DNA of 64,000 nucleotides. It comes from JAFMJV01 sp034436555. Lineage in GTDB: Bacteria; Chloroflexota; Limnocylindria; Limnocylindrales; CSP1-4. Position numbers and translations under genes: made by a program. This document shows, in pieces, positions 16,145-25,301 of the stretch; the first letter of the stretch is position 1; every line of letters begins with the position of its first letter. Below the pieces are notes generated by a model, which made no database searches, was not told the origin of the DNA, and saw nothing but the letters and a program-made list of their open reading frames with translations. The stretch lies in assembly GCA_034436555.1 (NCBI GenBank), contig DAOTUU010000055.1:62001-126000 (forward strand), given 5' to 3'.

Positions 16145-17131
16145 TCAGCCGGCGAGGCGGGCGGCCTCGCGCTGCCGGGCGCCCTCGGCGTCATACGAGA
16201 ACGCGCGCCCCGGGTTCTCCACGGTCATCGTGTGGATCTGTGCCTCGGTCACGCCCCGCTCCCGCAGCAGCGGCAGGAAGTTCGTGATCACGTTGTCGTA
16301 GCCGGGTCCGCCGTACTGGGCCAGCTGGTCCAGCAGGCAGATGTCGTTGGACAGCATCACCTGGTCCACCAGGCCCTCGGCGCAGAGCGCCGCCACGTTG
16401 TCCGCACGGACCTCCAGCGGCGCGTAGCCGCCCACGAATCCCAGGTTGTCGATGTTCAGGTAGGCGCCGGTGGCCGCGATCGGCAGCCACCAGTGGATGC
16501 CCACGCGGTCGCCCAGGTGGGACACGATCACCCGCGAGGAGTCGACGCCCTCCTCCCGCAGCAGCGCCAGCTGCTCCACGGCCAGCTCCCCGAAGTGTGT
16601 GGTGTGCGTCAGGATGGGGCACCCGGTGCGCTGGTGCGCCCGCCCCGCCGCCCGGAACACCCGCTCCTGGGCCGGCGTGATGAACCCCCGCTCGGTGCCG
16701 ATCTCGCCGATGAACCCGGCGCGCACGTCCGTGCCGTCCTGGCCCACGGCGAGATCCGCGACCAATCGGTCGGCCAGCTGGTCGGGCATCTCTTCCCGGA
16801 TGTACTCCGGGTAGCAGCGCTCGCGGTACCAGCCGGTGCCCATCACCAGGTTCAGCCCGGTTCGCAGCGCGAGCCGCCGCATCCCCGCCGGCTGGCGCTT
16901 GAGGCCGATGCACGTCGGGTCGATGATCGTGGCGCCGTCGGCCGCCTTGAACCGCAGGAGCTCGGCCGCCATGACGTCCTCGTCGTCCAGGATCCAGGCG
17001 TACGACGAGTCCCCGAACAGCCCGAACGCGTCGATCAGGACATGGTCATGGGTCAGCGTGTTGCCGATGTCCGCCGGGTCGATGGGCCCGGTGACGGTGA
17101 CGACCTGGAGCGGGGACGACGGGTCGGGCAC
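16145..17131 (-). CDS. phosphotriesterase-family metal-dependent hydrolase
   Basis: 328 residues from GTG 17131, chosen for the strong AGGAGG before it. TIM-barrel amidohydrolase: HxH in LTHDHVLID (about 23), Glu in GEIGTERG (about 160) where phosphotriesterase has its carbamylated Lys, His in LTHTTHF (about 190) and VSHLGDR (about 220), and catalytic Asp in LSNDICLLD (about 270). Family members are mostly lactonases or amidohydrolases rather than true phosphotriesterases. Last gene of the leftward operon after an amino-acid ABC importer, which points to an imported amide, lactone or acylated amino acid. The exact substrate is unknown. Confidence 0.75.
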   Translation of the reverse strand: MPDPSSPLQVVTVTGPIDPADIGNTLTHDHVLIDAFGLFGDSSYAWILDDEDVMAAELLRFKAADGATIIDPTCIGLKRQPAGMRRLALRTGLNLVMGTGWYRERCYPEYIREEMPDQLADRLVADLAVGQDGTDVRAGFIGEIGTERGFITPAQERVFRAAGRAHQRTGCPILTHTTHFGELAVEQLALLREEGVDSSRVIVSHLGDRVGIHWWLPIAATGAYLNIDNLGFVGGYAPLEVRADNVAALCAEGLVDQVMLSNDICLLDQLAQYGGPGYDNVITNFLPLLRERGVTEAQIHTMTVENPGRAFSYDAEGARQREAARLAG

Positions 17132-17154
17132 GGGGAGGTCCTCCTGGAGGGTGG

Positions 17155-17835
17155 TCACGCAGGGATGCGCTCGCTCACGAGACCGCTTCGCTTGAAGCGG
17201 GCCTCGAGCCGGAGCGCCAGTCGGGAGAGCGGGAAGCACAGGACGAAATACATCAGGCCGGCGACCAGGTACAGCTCGAACGTGTGGGACGGCTCCTGCA
17301 TCGTGATCAGCTGCGAGGTCTTGAGCAGCTCGTGGAGCCCCACGATGTACGCGATCGAGGTGTCCTTGATGAGGCCGATGTAGAAGCTGACGGCCGCGGG
17401 CAGGATCACCGGCATCGCCTGCGGCAGCTCGATCGCTCGGAGCGAGTAGAAGCGGCCCAGGCCGACGGCGGATGCGGCCTCGCGCTGACCCTTGGGCACC
17501 GCCTGCATCGCCCCCCGGATGATCTCCGAGAGGAACGCGCCGCCGTTGAGCGACAGGCCGAACACGGCGGCCTGGAGGGGATCCACCTCGATGCCCAGGG
17601 CCACCGGCGGGACCAGGTACCAGATGAGCAGCTGGACCAGCAGGGGCGTGCCTCGGACCAGGTCTACCAGGACGCCAACGACGGCGTTGACCCAGGCCCA
17701 GCCGACGAGGCGCATCACGGCGACGGTCAGCCCGATGGCAAGCGAGCCCAGCAGCGCCAGGGCCGACAGCAGGATCGTGAGCAGCGTGGCCTCGACGAGC
17801 AGCGGCAACCACGGCCCGAGGAAGGTGAGATCCAT
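17155..17835 (-). CDS. polar amino-acid ABC transporter permease (1)
   Basis: 226 residues, HisM/GlnP type. Several transmembrane segments (MDLTFLGPWLPLLVEATLLT at the N-terminus onward), with LVRGTPLLVQLLIWY near residue 60 and the ATPase-contact EAA loop EAASAVGLGRFYSLRAIELP (about 138). It abuts the second permease without a gap (17835/17836). Confidence 0.88.
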   Translation of the reverse strand: MDLTFLGPWLPLLVEATLLTILLSALALLGSLAIGLTVAVMRLVGWAWVNAVVGVLVDLVRGTPLLVQLLIWYLVPPVALGIEVDPLQAAVFGLSLNGGAFLSEIIRGAMQAVPKGQREAASAVGLGRFYSLRAIELPQAMPVILPAAVSFYIGLIKDTSIAYIVGLHELLKTSQLITMQEPSHTFELYLVAGLMYFVLCFPLSRLALRLEARFKRSGLVSERIPA

Positions 17836-18489
17836 CTAGCGGTACGCCCGCTCGAGCCAGCGCGCGATAAGCCGCGAGGCCAGGCTCACCGAGAGCGTGA
17901 GGATCGCGTACATCACCGTCACCGCGAGCAGGAACTCGTTGGTCCGGTAGGTCCGCGAGATGAAGTACATCGCCTTGTTGACCAGGTCGGGCATGCCCAC
18001 GATCGCGGCCAGCGACGTCGCCAGCACGATCTGGATGGTCTGGTTCGTGAGCGCCGGCCAGATCGATCGGATCGCCTGGGGCAGCACGATGCCCAGGAAG
18101 GTGGTGCGCGACGGCAGGCCGAGGGCGGCGGCCGCCTCCAGTTGACCGCGCCGGACGGACCCGATGCCACCCCGGAAGATGTCCGCGAGATACGCGCCGT
18201 TGTTGATCCCCAGGGCCACGATCATGGCCGTCAAGGCCGGGATCCGGACGCCCAGCTGTCCGAAGCCGTAGTACAGGATGAACACCTGGACGAGGGCCGG
18301 GGTGTTCCGGATGACCTCGATGTAGACGGTCGCCAGCCAGTGGAGGGGACGGTAGGGGCCCATCCGGCAGACCGCCGTGATGAGCCCCAGGAGCACGCCC
18401 AGGATCGTCGCGCCCACGGCGATCTGGAGTGTCACGCCCAGGGCTGCCAGCAGCGCCGGCAGGTTCTGGTAGATGACCTCGAGTCGCAT
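17836..18489 (-). CDS. polar amino-acid ABC transporter permease (2)
   Basis: 217 residues, paralogue of the neighbouring permease. Has VIRNTPALVQVFILYYGFG (about 60-78) and an EAA-type loop EAAAALGLPSRTTFLGIVLP (about 133). The two permeases would form the heterodimeric channel of the importer. Confidence 0.88.
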   Translation of the reverse strand: MRLEVIYQNLPALLAALGVTLQIAVGATILGVLLGLITAVCRMGPYRPLHWLATVYIEVIRNTPALVQVFILYYGFGQLGVRIPALTAMIVALGINNGAYLADIFRGGIGSVRRGQLEAAAALGLPSRTTFLGIVLPQAIRSIWPALTNQTIQIVLATSLAAIVGMPDLVNKAMYFISRTYRTNEFLLAVTVMYAILTLSVSLASRLIARWLERAYR

Positions 18490-18535
18490 GGGCGGACGAA
18501 CGCTGGACCGTCAGGCGGTCAGGCCGTGGCTGGGA

Positions 18536-19384
18536 TCAGTAGTCCCAGGTCAGCGGCAGCGGCTCGGCCTTGAACCACTTCACGAAGTTGTCCTTGCCGC
18601 AGCCGCAGGTCGAGACGCCCGAGCTGTAGTAGTCGTCCAGGAAGAAGTTCAGCCAGTTGATCCAGGTCTGGTCGCCGATCGGGGTCATGAGGCCGGACGG
18701 CTCCACGGACACCGCGGGCAGCAGCAGCAGGTCCGGGTTCTCGCTCGCGGCGAGTGCCAGGAACGAGTAGTCGTCGAACACGATGTCCGCCTGGCCGGCG
18801 ACGACCGCCTGGAGGGCCGTCGATGCGAGGTCCACGCGCTGGAAGTTGTTGTCCGGGAACTGCTCGGTGGCCACGAGGTCACCGGTGGCGCCCGTGACCA
18901 CGGCCACGTTCTTGCCAGTGATGCCGGAGTAGTCGGTGATCCCCGACGACTTCAGCACCACCGCCGCCGTGCCGTCCACGGCCCAGATGTTGGTGAAGCC
19001 CACGGCAAGCGCACGCTGGAGCGTGACGGTGCCCACCGACACATCGATCTTGCCGGCCTGGAGGAACGGGATCCGGTCGGGGCCGGGGGTGTCCACGATC
19101 TCCAGCTTGACCGCGTCCGGGGTGTCCGGACCGCTGAGGGCCCTGGCCATCTCGGCCGCCATGTCGGGGATCACCCCCACGACCGCGCCGGACTCGTCCT
19201 TCGCCGCGACCGGCAGGCCCGCGACCGGCACGCCGAAGCGCAGCACGCCGCTGCTGATGATCTTGTCGAGGGTGGACTCGCCGGGCGCCTGGGCGCCGGC
19301 CGAGAGGGACGCGCCGAGCGTCAGCGAGACGGCCGCCGTCGTGGCGAGCATCAATCCCGTGAGCTTCATGCTCCGATTACGCAC
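18536..19384 (-). CDS. amino-acid ABC transporter substrate-binding protein
   Basis: 282 residues. GTG 19384 has GAGGAGG upstream; a second start at ATG 19369 is possible. Signal peptide (MKLTGLMLATTAAVSL, cleavage after SAGAQA). Type 3 periplasmic-binding fold: LDKIISSGVLRFGV, FLQAGKIDVSVGTVT, AVVAGQADIVFDDYSFLALA. C-terminal CGCGKDNF with two close cysteines is unusual. Presents the amino acid to the permeases. Confidence 0.85.
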   Translation of the reverse strand: MRNRSMKLTGLMLATTAAVSLTLGASLSAGAQAPGESTLDKIISSGVLRFGVPVAGLPVAAKDESGAVVGVIPDMAAEMARALSGPDTPDAVKLEIVDTPGPDRIPFLQAGKIDVSVGTVTLQRALAVGFTNIWAVDGTAAVVLKSSGITDYSGITGKNVAVVTGATGDLVATEQFPDNNFQRVDLASTALQAVVAGQADIVFDDYSFLALAASENPDLLLLPAVSVEPSGLMTPIGDQTWINWLNFFLDDYYSSGVSTCGCGKDNFVKWFKAEPLPLTWDY

Positions 19385-19506
19385 TGGGAACCCTCCTCAT
19401 CCGCACCGCCCCGGGGCGATGCGCAGGCTTCGATCGAGAACGGCCGCCCGCCGTGGGTCGGATTGGGATCGCACACTCAGGCCAGTGGCATCACCTCCGC
19501 TCGTCC

Positions 19507-20286
19507 TCAGGCCGCGGGGCCGGGGTGATGGGCGGTGCGGTCGAGCAGCCGCCCCAGGAACGCGCGGGCTCGCGCGGTCTGCGGGTTCGAGAACACCTCC
19601 GCAGGCCGGCCCTGCTCCACGATGGCGCCGTGATCCATCACGATCGCGACATCCGCGACGTCCTCCGCGAAGGCCATCTCGTGGGTCACGACGAGCATCG
19701 TCATGCCGTCGGCCGCCAGACCGCGCATGACCGCCAGGACCTCGCCCACCAGCTCCGGGTCCAGGGCCGATGTGGGCTCGTCGAACAGCATCACCTTGGG
19801 TCGCATGGCCAGCGCCCGGGCGATCGCGACGCGCTGCTGCTGGCCGCCCGACAGGCGCGCCGGGTGCTCGTCGGCTTTCTCGGGCAGACCCACACGCTCC
19901 AGCAGCGCCATCGCCTGGCTGCGGGCCTCCCCTTTGGACAGGCCACGCACCTTCATCGGTCCGATGGTCACGTTCTGGAGCACGGTCTTGTGGGGGAACA
20001 GATTGAACGCCTGGAACACCATGCCCACCTCCGATCGGAGGCGGGTCAGCGACGTGCCCCGCTCGCCCACGGCCATGCCGTCCACCACGATGCGGCCCGC
20101 ATCGATGCGCTCCAGCTGGTTGATGCACCGCAGCAGCGTGGACTTGCCGGAGCCCGACGGCCCAACGATCACGAGGCACTCGCCGGGCGTCACGCTGAGG
20201 CTGACGTCGTCGAGCACCTTGTTGGTCCCGAACGACTTGTGGACGTGCTCGATGCTGACGATCGGCGCGCCACCCGCGCCGGTCAC
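19507..20286 (-). CDS. amino-acid ABC transporter ATP-binding protein
   Basis: 259 residues from GTG 20286, which overlaps the stop of the SelA-like gene (GTGA). Walker A GPSGSGKST (about 41), Q-loop FQAFNLFPHKT, signature LSGGQQQR (about 146), Walker B VMLFDEPTSALD (about 168) and switch His in VVTHEMAFA. GlnQ/HisP class. Energises the permeases encoded downstream. Confidence 0.9.
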   Translation of the reverse strand: MTGAGGAPIVSIEHVHKSFGTNKVLDDVSLSVTPGECLVIVGPSGSGKSTLLRCINQLERIDAGRIVVDGMAVGERGTSLTRLRSEVGMVFQAFNLFPHKTVLQNVTIGPMKVRGLSKGEARSQAMALLERVGLPEKADEHPARLSGGQQQRVAIARALAMRPKVMLFDEPTSALDPELVGEVLAVMRGLAADGMTMLVVTHEMAFAEDVADVAIVMDHGAIVEQGRPAEVFSNPQTARARAFLGRLLDRTAHHPGPAA

Positions 20287-21476
20287 CGCCGGCAGGCCTC
20301 GCGGACCGCGGCCACCACCTCGGCCGCCTCGCCGTCGGCGAGCCCGTCGGGGTAGAAGCGCACCTGGCCCTGGAACGCCTTGCCCTCCCAGGTGCAGACC
20401 ATGGGGTCGGACGCCTGGAGTCGGTTCACGAGGTCCGTGGCGGACAGTCCGGCCGCGGCCGCGTCCACGACGACCTCCACGTGCGGCCCGGGCCGGCCCA
20501 TGGCCCCCGGCACCGCGTGCCCGTCCACGCGCCGCGCCGTCACGCCCGGCAGCCCGCCGATCCCACTCACGATCTCGTCCGCGTAGCCGCCCAGGCGGCC
20601 CGCCTCCGCCCCGAAGTCCCGGGTGACGTACGCCCGCAGCGCCGCGACCAGGCCGCACAGCTCCTCCTTGCCCACCTTGAACCCTCGACCCACGCCGTGG
20701 TGCGGCGGGCCGATGACAACCCCCTCCGCGATGAGCCCGCGGGCGGGCCACATCTCGGGGTAGACGTCCATGTCCTGGTGCTGGAGGGCGACCGACGTGA
20801 TGAGGTCCTTGCGACCCGCCAGGATGCCGCTCGCCTGGGGCCCCTGGAGGTGCTTGCCGCCGCTGAAGCTCACGAGGTCCGCGCCCAGCTCGAAGAATCG
20901 ACGCAGGTTGGACGCGGGCGGCAGCGCCATGGAGCCGTCGACGATCACCGGCACGCCCTTGGCATGGGCGATTCCGATCGCGTCCGCGAGCGACAGGTTG
21001 GCGCCCTCGTCGGAGCCCAGGTAGAACACGCCAGCGGTCTGGGGCCCGATCGCATCGGCCACCTCGTACGCGAACGTCCAGTCGTGGAAGCCCACCTCCA
21101 CGAGCCTCGCACCGGCGAGGCGCAACGCATGGTCGTAGTCGTTGCGATGGCGCCGGAGGAGCACGATCTCGTCCGGCATGCCGGTCGTGTCCGGCAGCCG
21201 GTTCATGCGTCCGGGATCCAGGCGCGCCAGCACCGCCGCCGCCGCCATCGTCAGCCCGGCGGACGCACCCGCGGTGACGTAGCCTGCCTCCGCGCCGGTG
21301 TACGCCACGATCTCGGCGCCCGCGGCCGCCTGGAGATCCTCGATGCGCGCGAAGAACGTGGACGCCTCCACCATCGCGTCCATCACCTCGCGCGACGGCC
21401 GTGAGCCGCCGACCTTGGTGGAATAGCCCCGGGCGTTGATGACCCGGGTGCCCCGGAGCTCCGTCGCGATGCCCAT
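20283..21476 (-). CDS. SelA-like PLP-dependent enzyme
   Basis: 397 residues, fold type I. Schiff-base Lys in SFSGGKHLQGPQASG (about residue 200); N-terminal INARGYSTKVGGSRPS and GAEAGYVTAGASAGL are typical of the selenocysteine-synthase-like group that also includes D-glucosaminate-6-phosphate ammonia-lyase and related beta-eliminating enzymes. It is not a selenium gene here, as no selD, selB or tRNA-Sec is nearby. Placement with an amino-acid importer and opposite D-amino-acid enzymes suggests elimination or isomerisation of an amino acid. Confidence 0.75.
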   Translation of the reverse strand: MGIATELRGTRVINARGYSTKVGGSRPSREVMDAMVEASTFFARIEDLQAAAGAEIVAYTGAEAGYVTAGASAGLTMAAAAVLARLDPGRMNRLPDTTGMPDEIVLLRRHRNDYDHALRLAGARLVEVGFHDWTFAYEVADAIGPQTAGVFYLGSDEGANLSLADAIGIAHAKGVPVIVDGSMALPPASNLRRFFELGADLVSFSGGKHLQGPQASGILAGRKDLITSVALQHQDMDVYPEMWPARGLIAEGVVIGPPHHGVGRGFKVGKEELCGLVAALRAYVTRDFGAEAGRLGGYADEIVSGIGGLPGVTARRVDGHAVPGAMGRPGPHVEVVVDAAAAGLSATDLVNRLQASDPMVCTWEGKAFQGQVRFYPDGLADGEAAEVVAAVREACRR

Positions 21477-21524
21477 CCCGTCCTGCCTTCCTCGCGCCCG
21501 CCAGGGTCGCGTCGTGTGTCGATC

Positions 21525-22286
21525 TCAGACGCCCAGTGACTCCCCGCCGTCCACCAGCAGGTCGTGGAACGCCACATGGTCGCTGTCCGGGGAGAGGAGC
21601 CACGCGACTGCCGCCGCCACCTGCTCCGGCCGTGCGACCCTGCCGTCAGGGACCCGCGGCCGGAAGGCATCCGGCGAGCCCATCGCCAGGTCGTCCACCG
21701 AGCCGTGATCGGCGGCCAGCGACCGCATCATGGGTGTGTCCGTGGGGCCGGGCGAGACCGTGTTGACGCGCACCCCGTGGGGCACGGTCTCCATGGCGAG
21801 CACCCGCAGCGCCTGCCGCAGGCCGGCCTTCGAGGCCGCGTACGCCGCCTGGCGCATGCGCGGCATCCGCGACGCGATCGAGGCGACACCCACGATCGCG
21901 CCTCGTCCGCGCGGCACCATCTCGCGGGCATACGCCTGGGCCACCAGGAAGTTGCCCAGCAGGTTCACCGCGAAGACCCGCTCGAAGTCCGCGCGCGTCG
22001 TCTCCAGCGCCGGGGACGCGCTGAAGATCCCGGCCACCACGGCCAGTCGCTCCGCCTCGCGAGAGCGCGCCACGAGCGCCGCGATCGAGGCATCGTCCGT
22101 GACGTCGATGGCGTGGGCCTCGACGTGCCGCCCGCCCGCCCGCAGCTCCTGGGCGAGCGCCCCCACGAGATCCTCGCGGATGTCCGCGATGACCAGGCGC
22201 TCGGTCCAGGGCTCGCCCGCAAGGCGTCGGGCCACCGCTTCGCCGATGCCCTGCGCGGCGCCCACCACCACGGTCGTGCCCGTCAT
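21525..22286 (-). CDS. SDR-family oxidoreductase
   Basis: 253 residues from ATG 22286 with AGGAGG upstream. Classical short-chain dehydrogenase: VVVGAAQGIGEAVARRL (TGxxxGIG-like site, here GAAQGIG), IDVTDDASI, VVAGIFSA in place of the usual NNAG, catalytic Ser-Tyr-Lys with VGVASIAS and YAASKAG (Tyr about 150, Lys about 154). The replacement of NNAG by VAGI is common in dihydrodiol-type members. First gene of the leftward operon. Confidence 0.82.
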   Translation of the reverse strand: MTGTTVVVGAAQGIGEAVARRLAGEPWTERLVIADIREDLVGALAQELRAGGRHVEAHAIDVTDDASIAALVARSREAERLAVVAGIFSASPALETTRADFERVFAVNLLGNFLVAQAYAREMVPRGRGAIVGVASIASRMPRMRQAAYAASKAGLRQALRVLAMETVPHGVRVNTVSPGPTDTPMMRSLAADHGSVDDLAMGSPDAFRPRVPDGRVARPEQVAAAVAWLLSPDSDHVAFHDLLVDGGESLGV

Positions 22287-22375
22287 CCTGTGCGAACCTC
22301 CTGGAACGGTCGGGGCGGGGGAGGTGTCGGCTCGGATGCCCGGCCGGATCCGCCAGTTCCGACAGGCGAACAGCG

Positions 22376-22381
22376 TATCAT
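22376..22381 (+). promoter_or_regulatory. -10-like TATCAT in the divergent intergenic region
   Basis: Lies in the 259-bp gap between the two divergent amino-acid operons, 165 nt before the deacylase ATG. Probable promoter of the rightward operon; the -35 is not clear. I see no obvious palindromic operator in the gap. Confidence 0.3.
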
Positions 22382-22545
22382 CCATGTGAAGCGCCTCGTG
22401 GGCCCCGTCGCCCAGGACACCCTGACTCCTGCCCGCCCCTGTCTCGGCCGGGAGGCGGGCCGCACAGCGGAGGACATCACCAGATGCTCGTCAGCCACCC
22501 GCAGCGCGTCGCGGGGCCGTCACACGCTGCGCCGGAGCCCGCCTG

Positions 22546-24147
22546 ATGCACGACCTGGTCATCATCGGCGGGACCGTCATCGACGGCACGGGTGCGCCGG
22601 CGTTCCCGGCGGATGTCGCCGTGGACGGGGGCGTCATCACCTCCGTCGGACGGCTCGCGTCGCGCTCGGCACGGCGCACCATCCACGCCGACGGGATGGC
22701 GGTGGCACCCGGCTTCATCGACCTGCATGCGCACTCCGACCTGATGCTGATGGAGCGTCCGGAGCACCACCTGAAGGTGCTCCAGGGTGTCACGACCGAG
22801 GTGCTCGGCCAGGATGGGCTGTCGTACGCGCCGATCGCGCCTGCTGCGCTGCCCGTGATGCGGGACATGATCACGGCCATCAACGGCGCCCCGGACGTGG
22901 CCTATGACTGGTCCACCGTCGCGGGGTACCTGGACCGGCTGGCCGCCGCGCGCCCCGCGGTGAACGCCGCGTACCTGGTGCCGCATGCCGCGCTGCGTCT
23001 GTCGGTGACCGGCATGGCGGACCGCGTCGCGACCGATGCCGAGGTCGACGAGATGGCCCGGATGGCCGCGTCGGGCATGGCGGATGGAGCCTTGGGCCTG
23101 TCGAGCGGCCTGACCTATCCGCCCGCGACCTGGTCGGACACGCGCGAGCTGGTGGGGATCGCCCGGGCGATCGCGCCGTATCGCGGCATCTACGTGACCC
23201 ATCACCGGGACTACGGGCCGCGCCTGATGGAGAGTGTCGAGGAGGCGTTGACGATCGGTCGCGAGGGTGGCGTGCCGGTCCATTTCAGTCACTTCCACAT
23301 CAGCGGCCAGCCATACGCCGACCGCGCCGGGGAGTTCCTGGACCGCATCGACGCGGCGCGCGATGGCGGCGTCGATGTGACCCTGGACAGCTACCCGTAC
23401 CTCGCGGGCAGCACCTTCCTGGGCGCCTGGATCCCGGCCCACATCATGGCGGGCACCACCCAGCAGGCGATGGAGACCCTGTCCGACCCTCATCGGCGGC
23501 CGGCGCTGGAGGCGGAGATCGAGGCCGGGCCCCGCGACTTCGTGTACATCGAGTGGGGCGAGTTCCAGCTCAGCGGCATCGGGTCGCAGGCGCACGCCGA
23601 CCTCGTGGGACTGCGGCTGCCTGCGGCCGCGGAGCGCCGGGGTCAGCGTCTGGGCGCCTTCATCTGCGACCTTCTCGTGGCATCGCGCATGAACGTCACG
23701 ATCCTCGCCTTCAACGGACGCGAGGAGAACGTCCGGCGCGTGATGCAGGACCCCGGCTGGACCGTGGGCACCGACGCGATCCTGGTGGGCGGCAGCGTCC
23801 ATCCACGGGCAGCGGGCACCTATCCCACGATCCTGGGGACCTATGTCCGTGACGAGCGGGTGATCGACCTTCCGCGCGCCGTGAACGCCATGACCGGTGC
23901 GGCCGCCAAGCGGATCGGCCTGGTCGACCGGGGGCTCATCCGGCCCGGCCTGGCGGCCGACCTGGTCGTGTTCGACCCGGCCACCGTGGCTCCCGGCAAC
24001 AGCTACGAGGATTCGCGCGTGCCGCCCGTCGGCCTGCCCTTCGTGATCGTCAACGGCGTCCCCGTGAAGTGGGACGATGCCCCGACCGACGCGCGCCCCG
24101 GGCGCATCATCCGGGGCGACGGCACGGGGCGGTCCCGCGCCGCCTGA
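22546..24147 (+). CDS. N-acyl-D-amino-acid deacylase (D-aminoacylase family)
   Basis: 533 residues. Amidohydrolase of the D-aminoacylase subgroup: MHDLVIIGGTVIDGTGAPAF at the start, HxH in FIDLHAHSDLML (about 64-66), GVTTEVLGQDGLSYAP (the family's metal-site Cys position is occupied by G/Q here), HHRDYG (about 222) and HFSHFHISG (about 246), and the C-terminal GLIRPGLAADLVVFDP. Hydrolyses N-acyl-D-amino acids to free D-amino acid and fatty or acetic acid. Two PLP enzymes for D-amino acids follow, which supports the call. Confidence 0.8.
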   Translation: MHDLVIIGGTVIDGTGAPAFPADVAVDGGVITSVGRLASRSARRTIHADGMAVAPGFIDLHAHSDLMLMERPEHHLKVLQGVTTEVLGQDGLSYAPIAPAALPVMRDMITAINGAPDVAYDWSTVAGYLDRLAAARPAVNAAYLVPHAALRLSVTGMADRVATDAEVDEMARMAASGMADGALGLSSGLTYPPATWSDTRELVGIARAIAPYRGIYVTHHRDYGPRLMESVEEALTIGREGGVPVHFSHFHISGQPYADRAGEFLDRIDAARDGGVDVTLDSYPYLAGSTFLGAWIPAHIMAGTTQQAMETLSDPHRRPALEAEIEAGPRDFVYIEWGEFQLSGIGSQAHADLVGLRLPAAAERRGQRLGAFICDLLVASRMNVTILAFNGREENVRRVMQDPGWTVGTDAILVGGSVHPRAAGTYPTILGTYVRDERVIDLPRAVNAMTGAAAKRIGLVDRGLIRPGLAADLVVFDPATVAPGNSYEDSRVPPVGLPFVIVNGVPVKWDDAPTDARPGRIIRGDGTGRSRAA

Positions 24148-24176
24148 CTCCGCCGTCCCGCCTGAGAGGAGACCCC

Positions 24177-25301
24177 GTGAGCCTCGATCGCCGCCTCGCC
24201 ATCCTCGATGCCGTGCCGGACACGCCGTTCCTCGTGCTGGACGCGGACGTCACGCAGCGCAACGTGAGCGCCATGCAGGCGATCGCCGCCGCGGGTGGCA
24301 AGAAGCTCCGTCCACACGCGAAGACCCACAAGATGCTGGAGGTCGCGCGGATGCAGCTGGCGGCCGGTGCCGTCGGGCTGCTCGTCGCCAAGCTGGGCGA
24401 GGCGGAGGTGATGCTCGACTCCGGCGTGGACGACATCTTCATCGGCTATCCCATCCTGGGGACACCCAAGATCGAGCGGCTGATGGCCCTCGCGGAGCGG
24501 GTCCGCATGAGCGTCGCCCTGGACGACGTGGCGATCGCCGAGCCGATCGCCCGTGCCGCCGCAGATCGCGGCCTCGTGATCGACGTGATGCTCGAGATCA
24601 ACACCGGCCTGGACCGCGCCGGGGTGTTGCCACGGGATGCCGTGGCGCTCGCGCGCCGGGTGGCGGACCTGGCGGGCGTGCGCGTCAAGGGCGTGTTCAC
24701 GCACGAGGGCCAGGCGCTTCCCCGCTCCGCCGACGAGCCGACGCTCGCCGCGGAGACCGCCACGGCCTGCGCCATGATGGTCGAGACCGCGGAGGCGATC
24801 AGGGCCGCGGGCATCGACTGCGCCGAGGTGTCGGTGGGCACGACGCCCACGGCCCGGTTCGACGCGCTGGCCCCGGGCGTCACCGAGATCCGCCCCGGCA
24901 CATACGTGTTCAACGACTGCTCCATGGTCGCCCATGGAGCGGCCACCTGGGAGGACACCGCGGTCTGGGCGGTCGCCACGGTCGTCTCGCGACCGTCCGC
25001 GGACCGGGCGATCGTGGACGCGGGCTCCAAGGTGCTGTCCTCGGATCGCATCAACCAGAAGGACGCCCCGGTCGCGATGGGCCGCATCGTGGACCGGCCG
25101 GACCACATGGTCGTGCGCACCATGGAGGAGCACGGCATCATCGCCACGCCGCCCGGCTCCGATCTCCGCCTGGGTGACCGCGTGGCCATCGTGCCGTCGC
25201 ACATCTGCACCGCCATCAACCTCGCGGACTCGGTGCTCGTCGCGCGCGACGGCGCGATCGTGGACGAGTGGCAGGTGGCGGCGCGGGGTCGCGTGCGGTG
25301 A
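24177..25301 (+). CDS. D-threonine aldolase / D-serine dehydratase-like PLP enzyme
   Basis: 374 residues from GTG 24177 with GAGAGGAG upstream. Fold type III (alanine-racemase-like barrel): PLP Lys in KKLRPHAKTHK (about 44), VFTHEGQA (about 180), and the C-terminal metal site PSHICTAIN (His-x-Cys, about 342) that marks the DSD1/D-threonine aldolase family. Splits or dehydrates D-3-hydroxy amino acids. Coupled to the next gene by GTGA overlap. Confidence 0.8.
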   Translation: MSLDRRLAILDAVPDTPFLVLDADVTQRNVSAMQAIAAAGGKKLRPHAKTHKMLEVARMQLAAGAVGLLVAKLGEAEVMLDSGVDDIFIGYPILGTPKIERLMALAERVRMSVALDDVAIAEPIARAAADRGLVIDVMLEINTGLDRAGVLPRDAVALARRVADLAGVRVKGVFTHEGQALPRSADEPTLAAETATACAMMVETAEAIRAAGIDCAEVSVGTTPTARFDALAPGVTEIRPGTYVFNDCSMVAHGAATWEDTAVWAVATVVSRPSADRAIVDAGSKVLSSDRINQKDAPVAMGRIVDRPDHMVVRTMEEHGIIATPPGSDLRLGDRVAIVPSHICTAINLADSVLVARDGAIVDEWQVAARGRVR

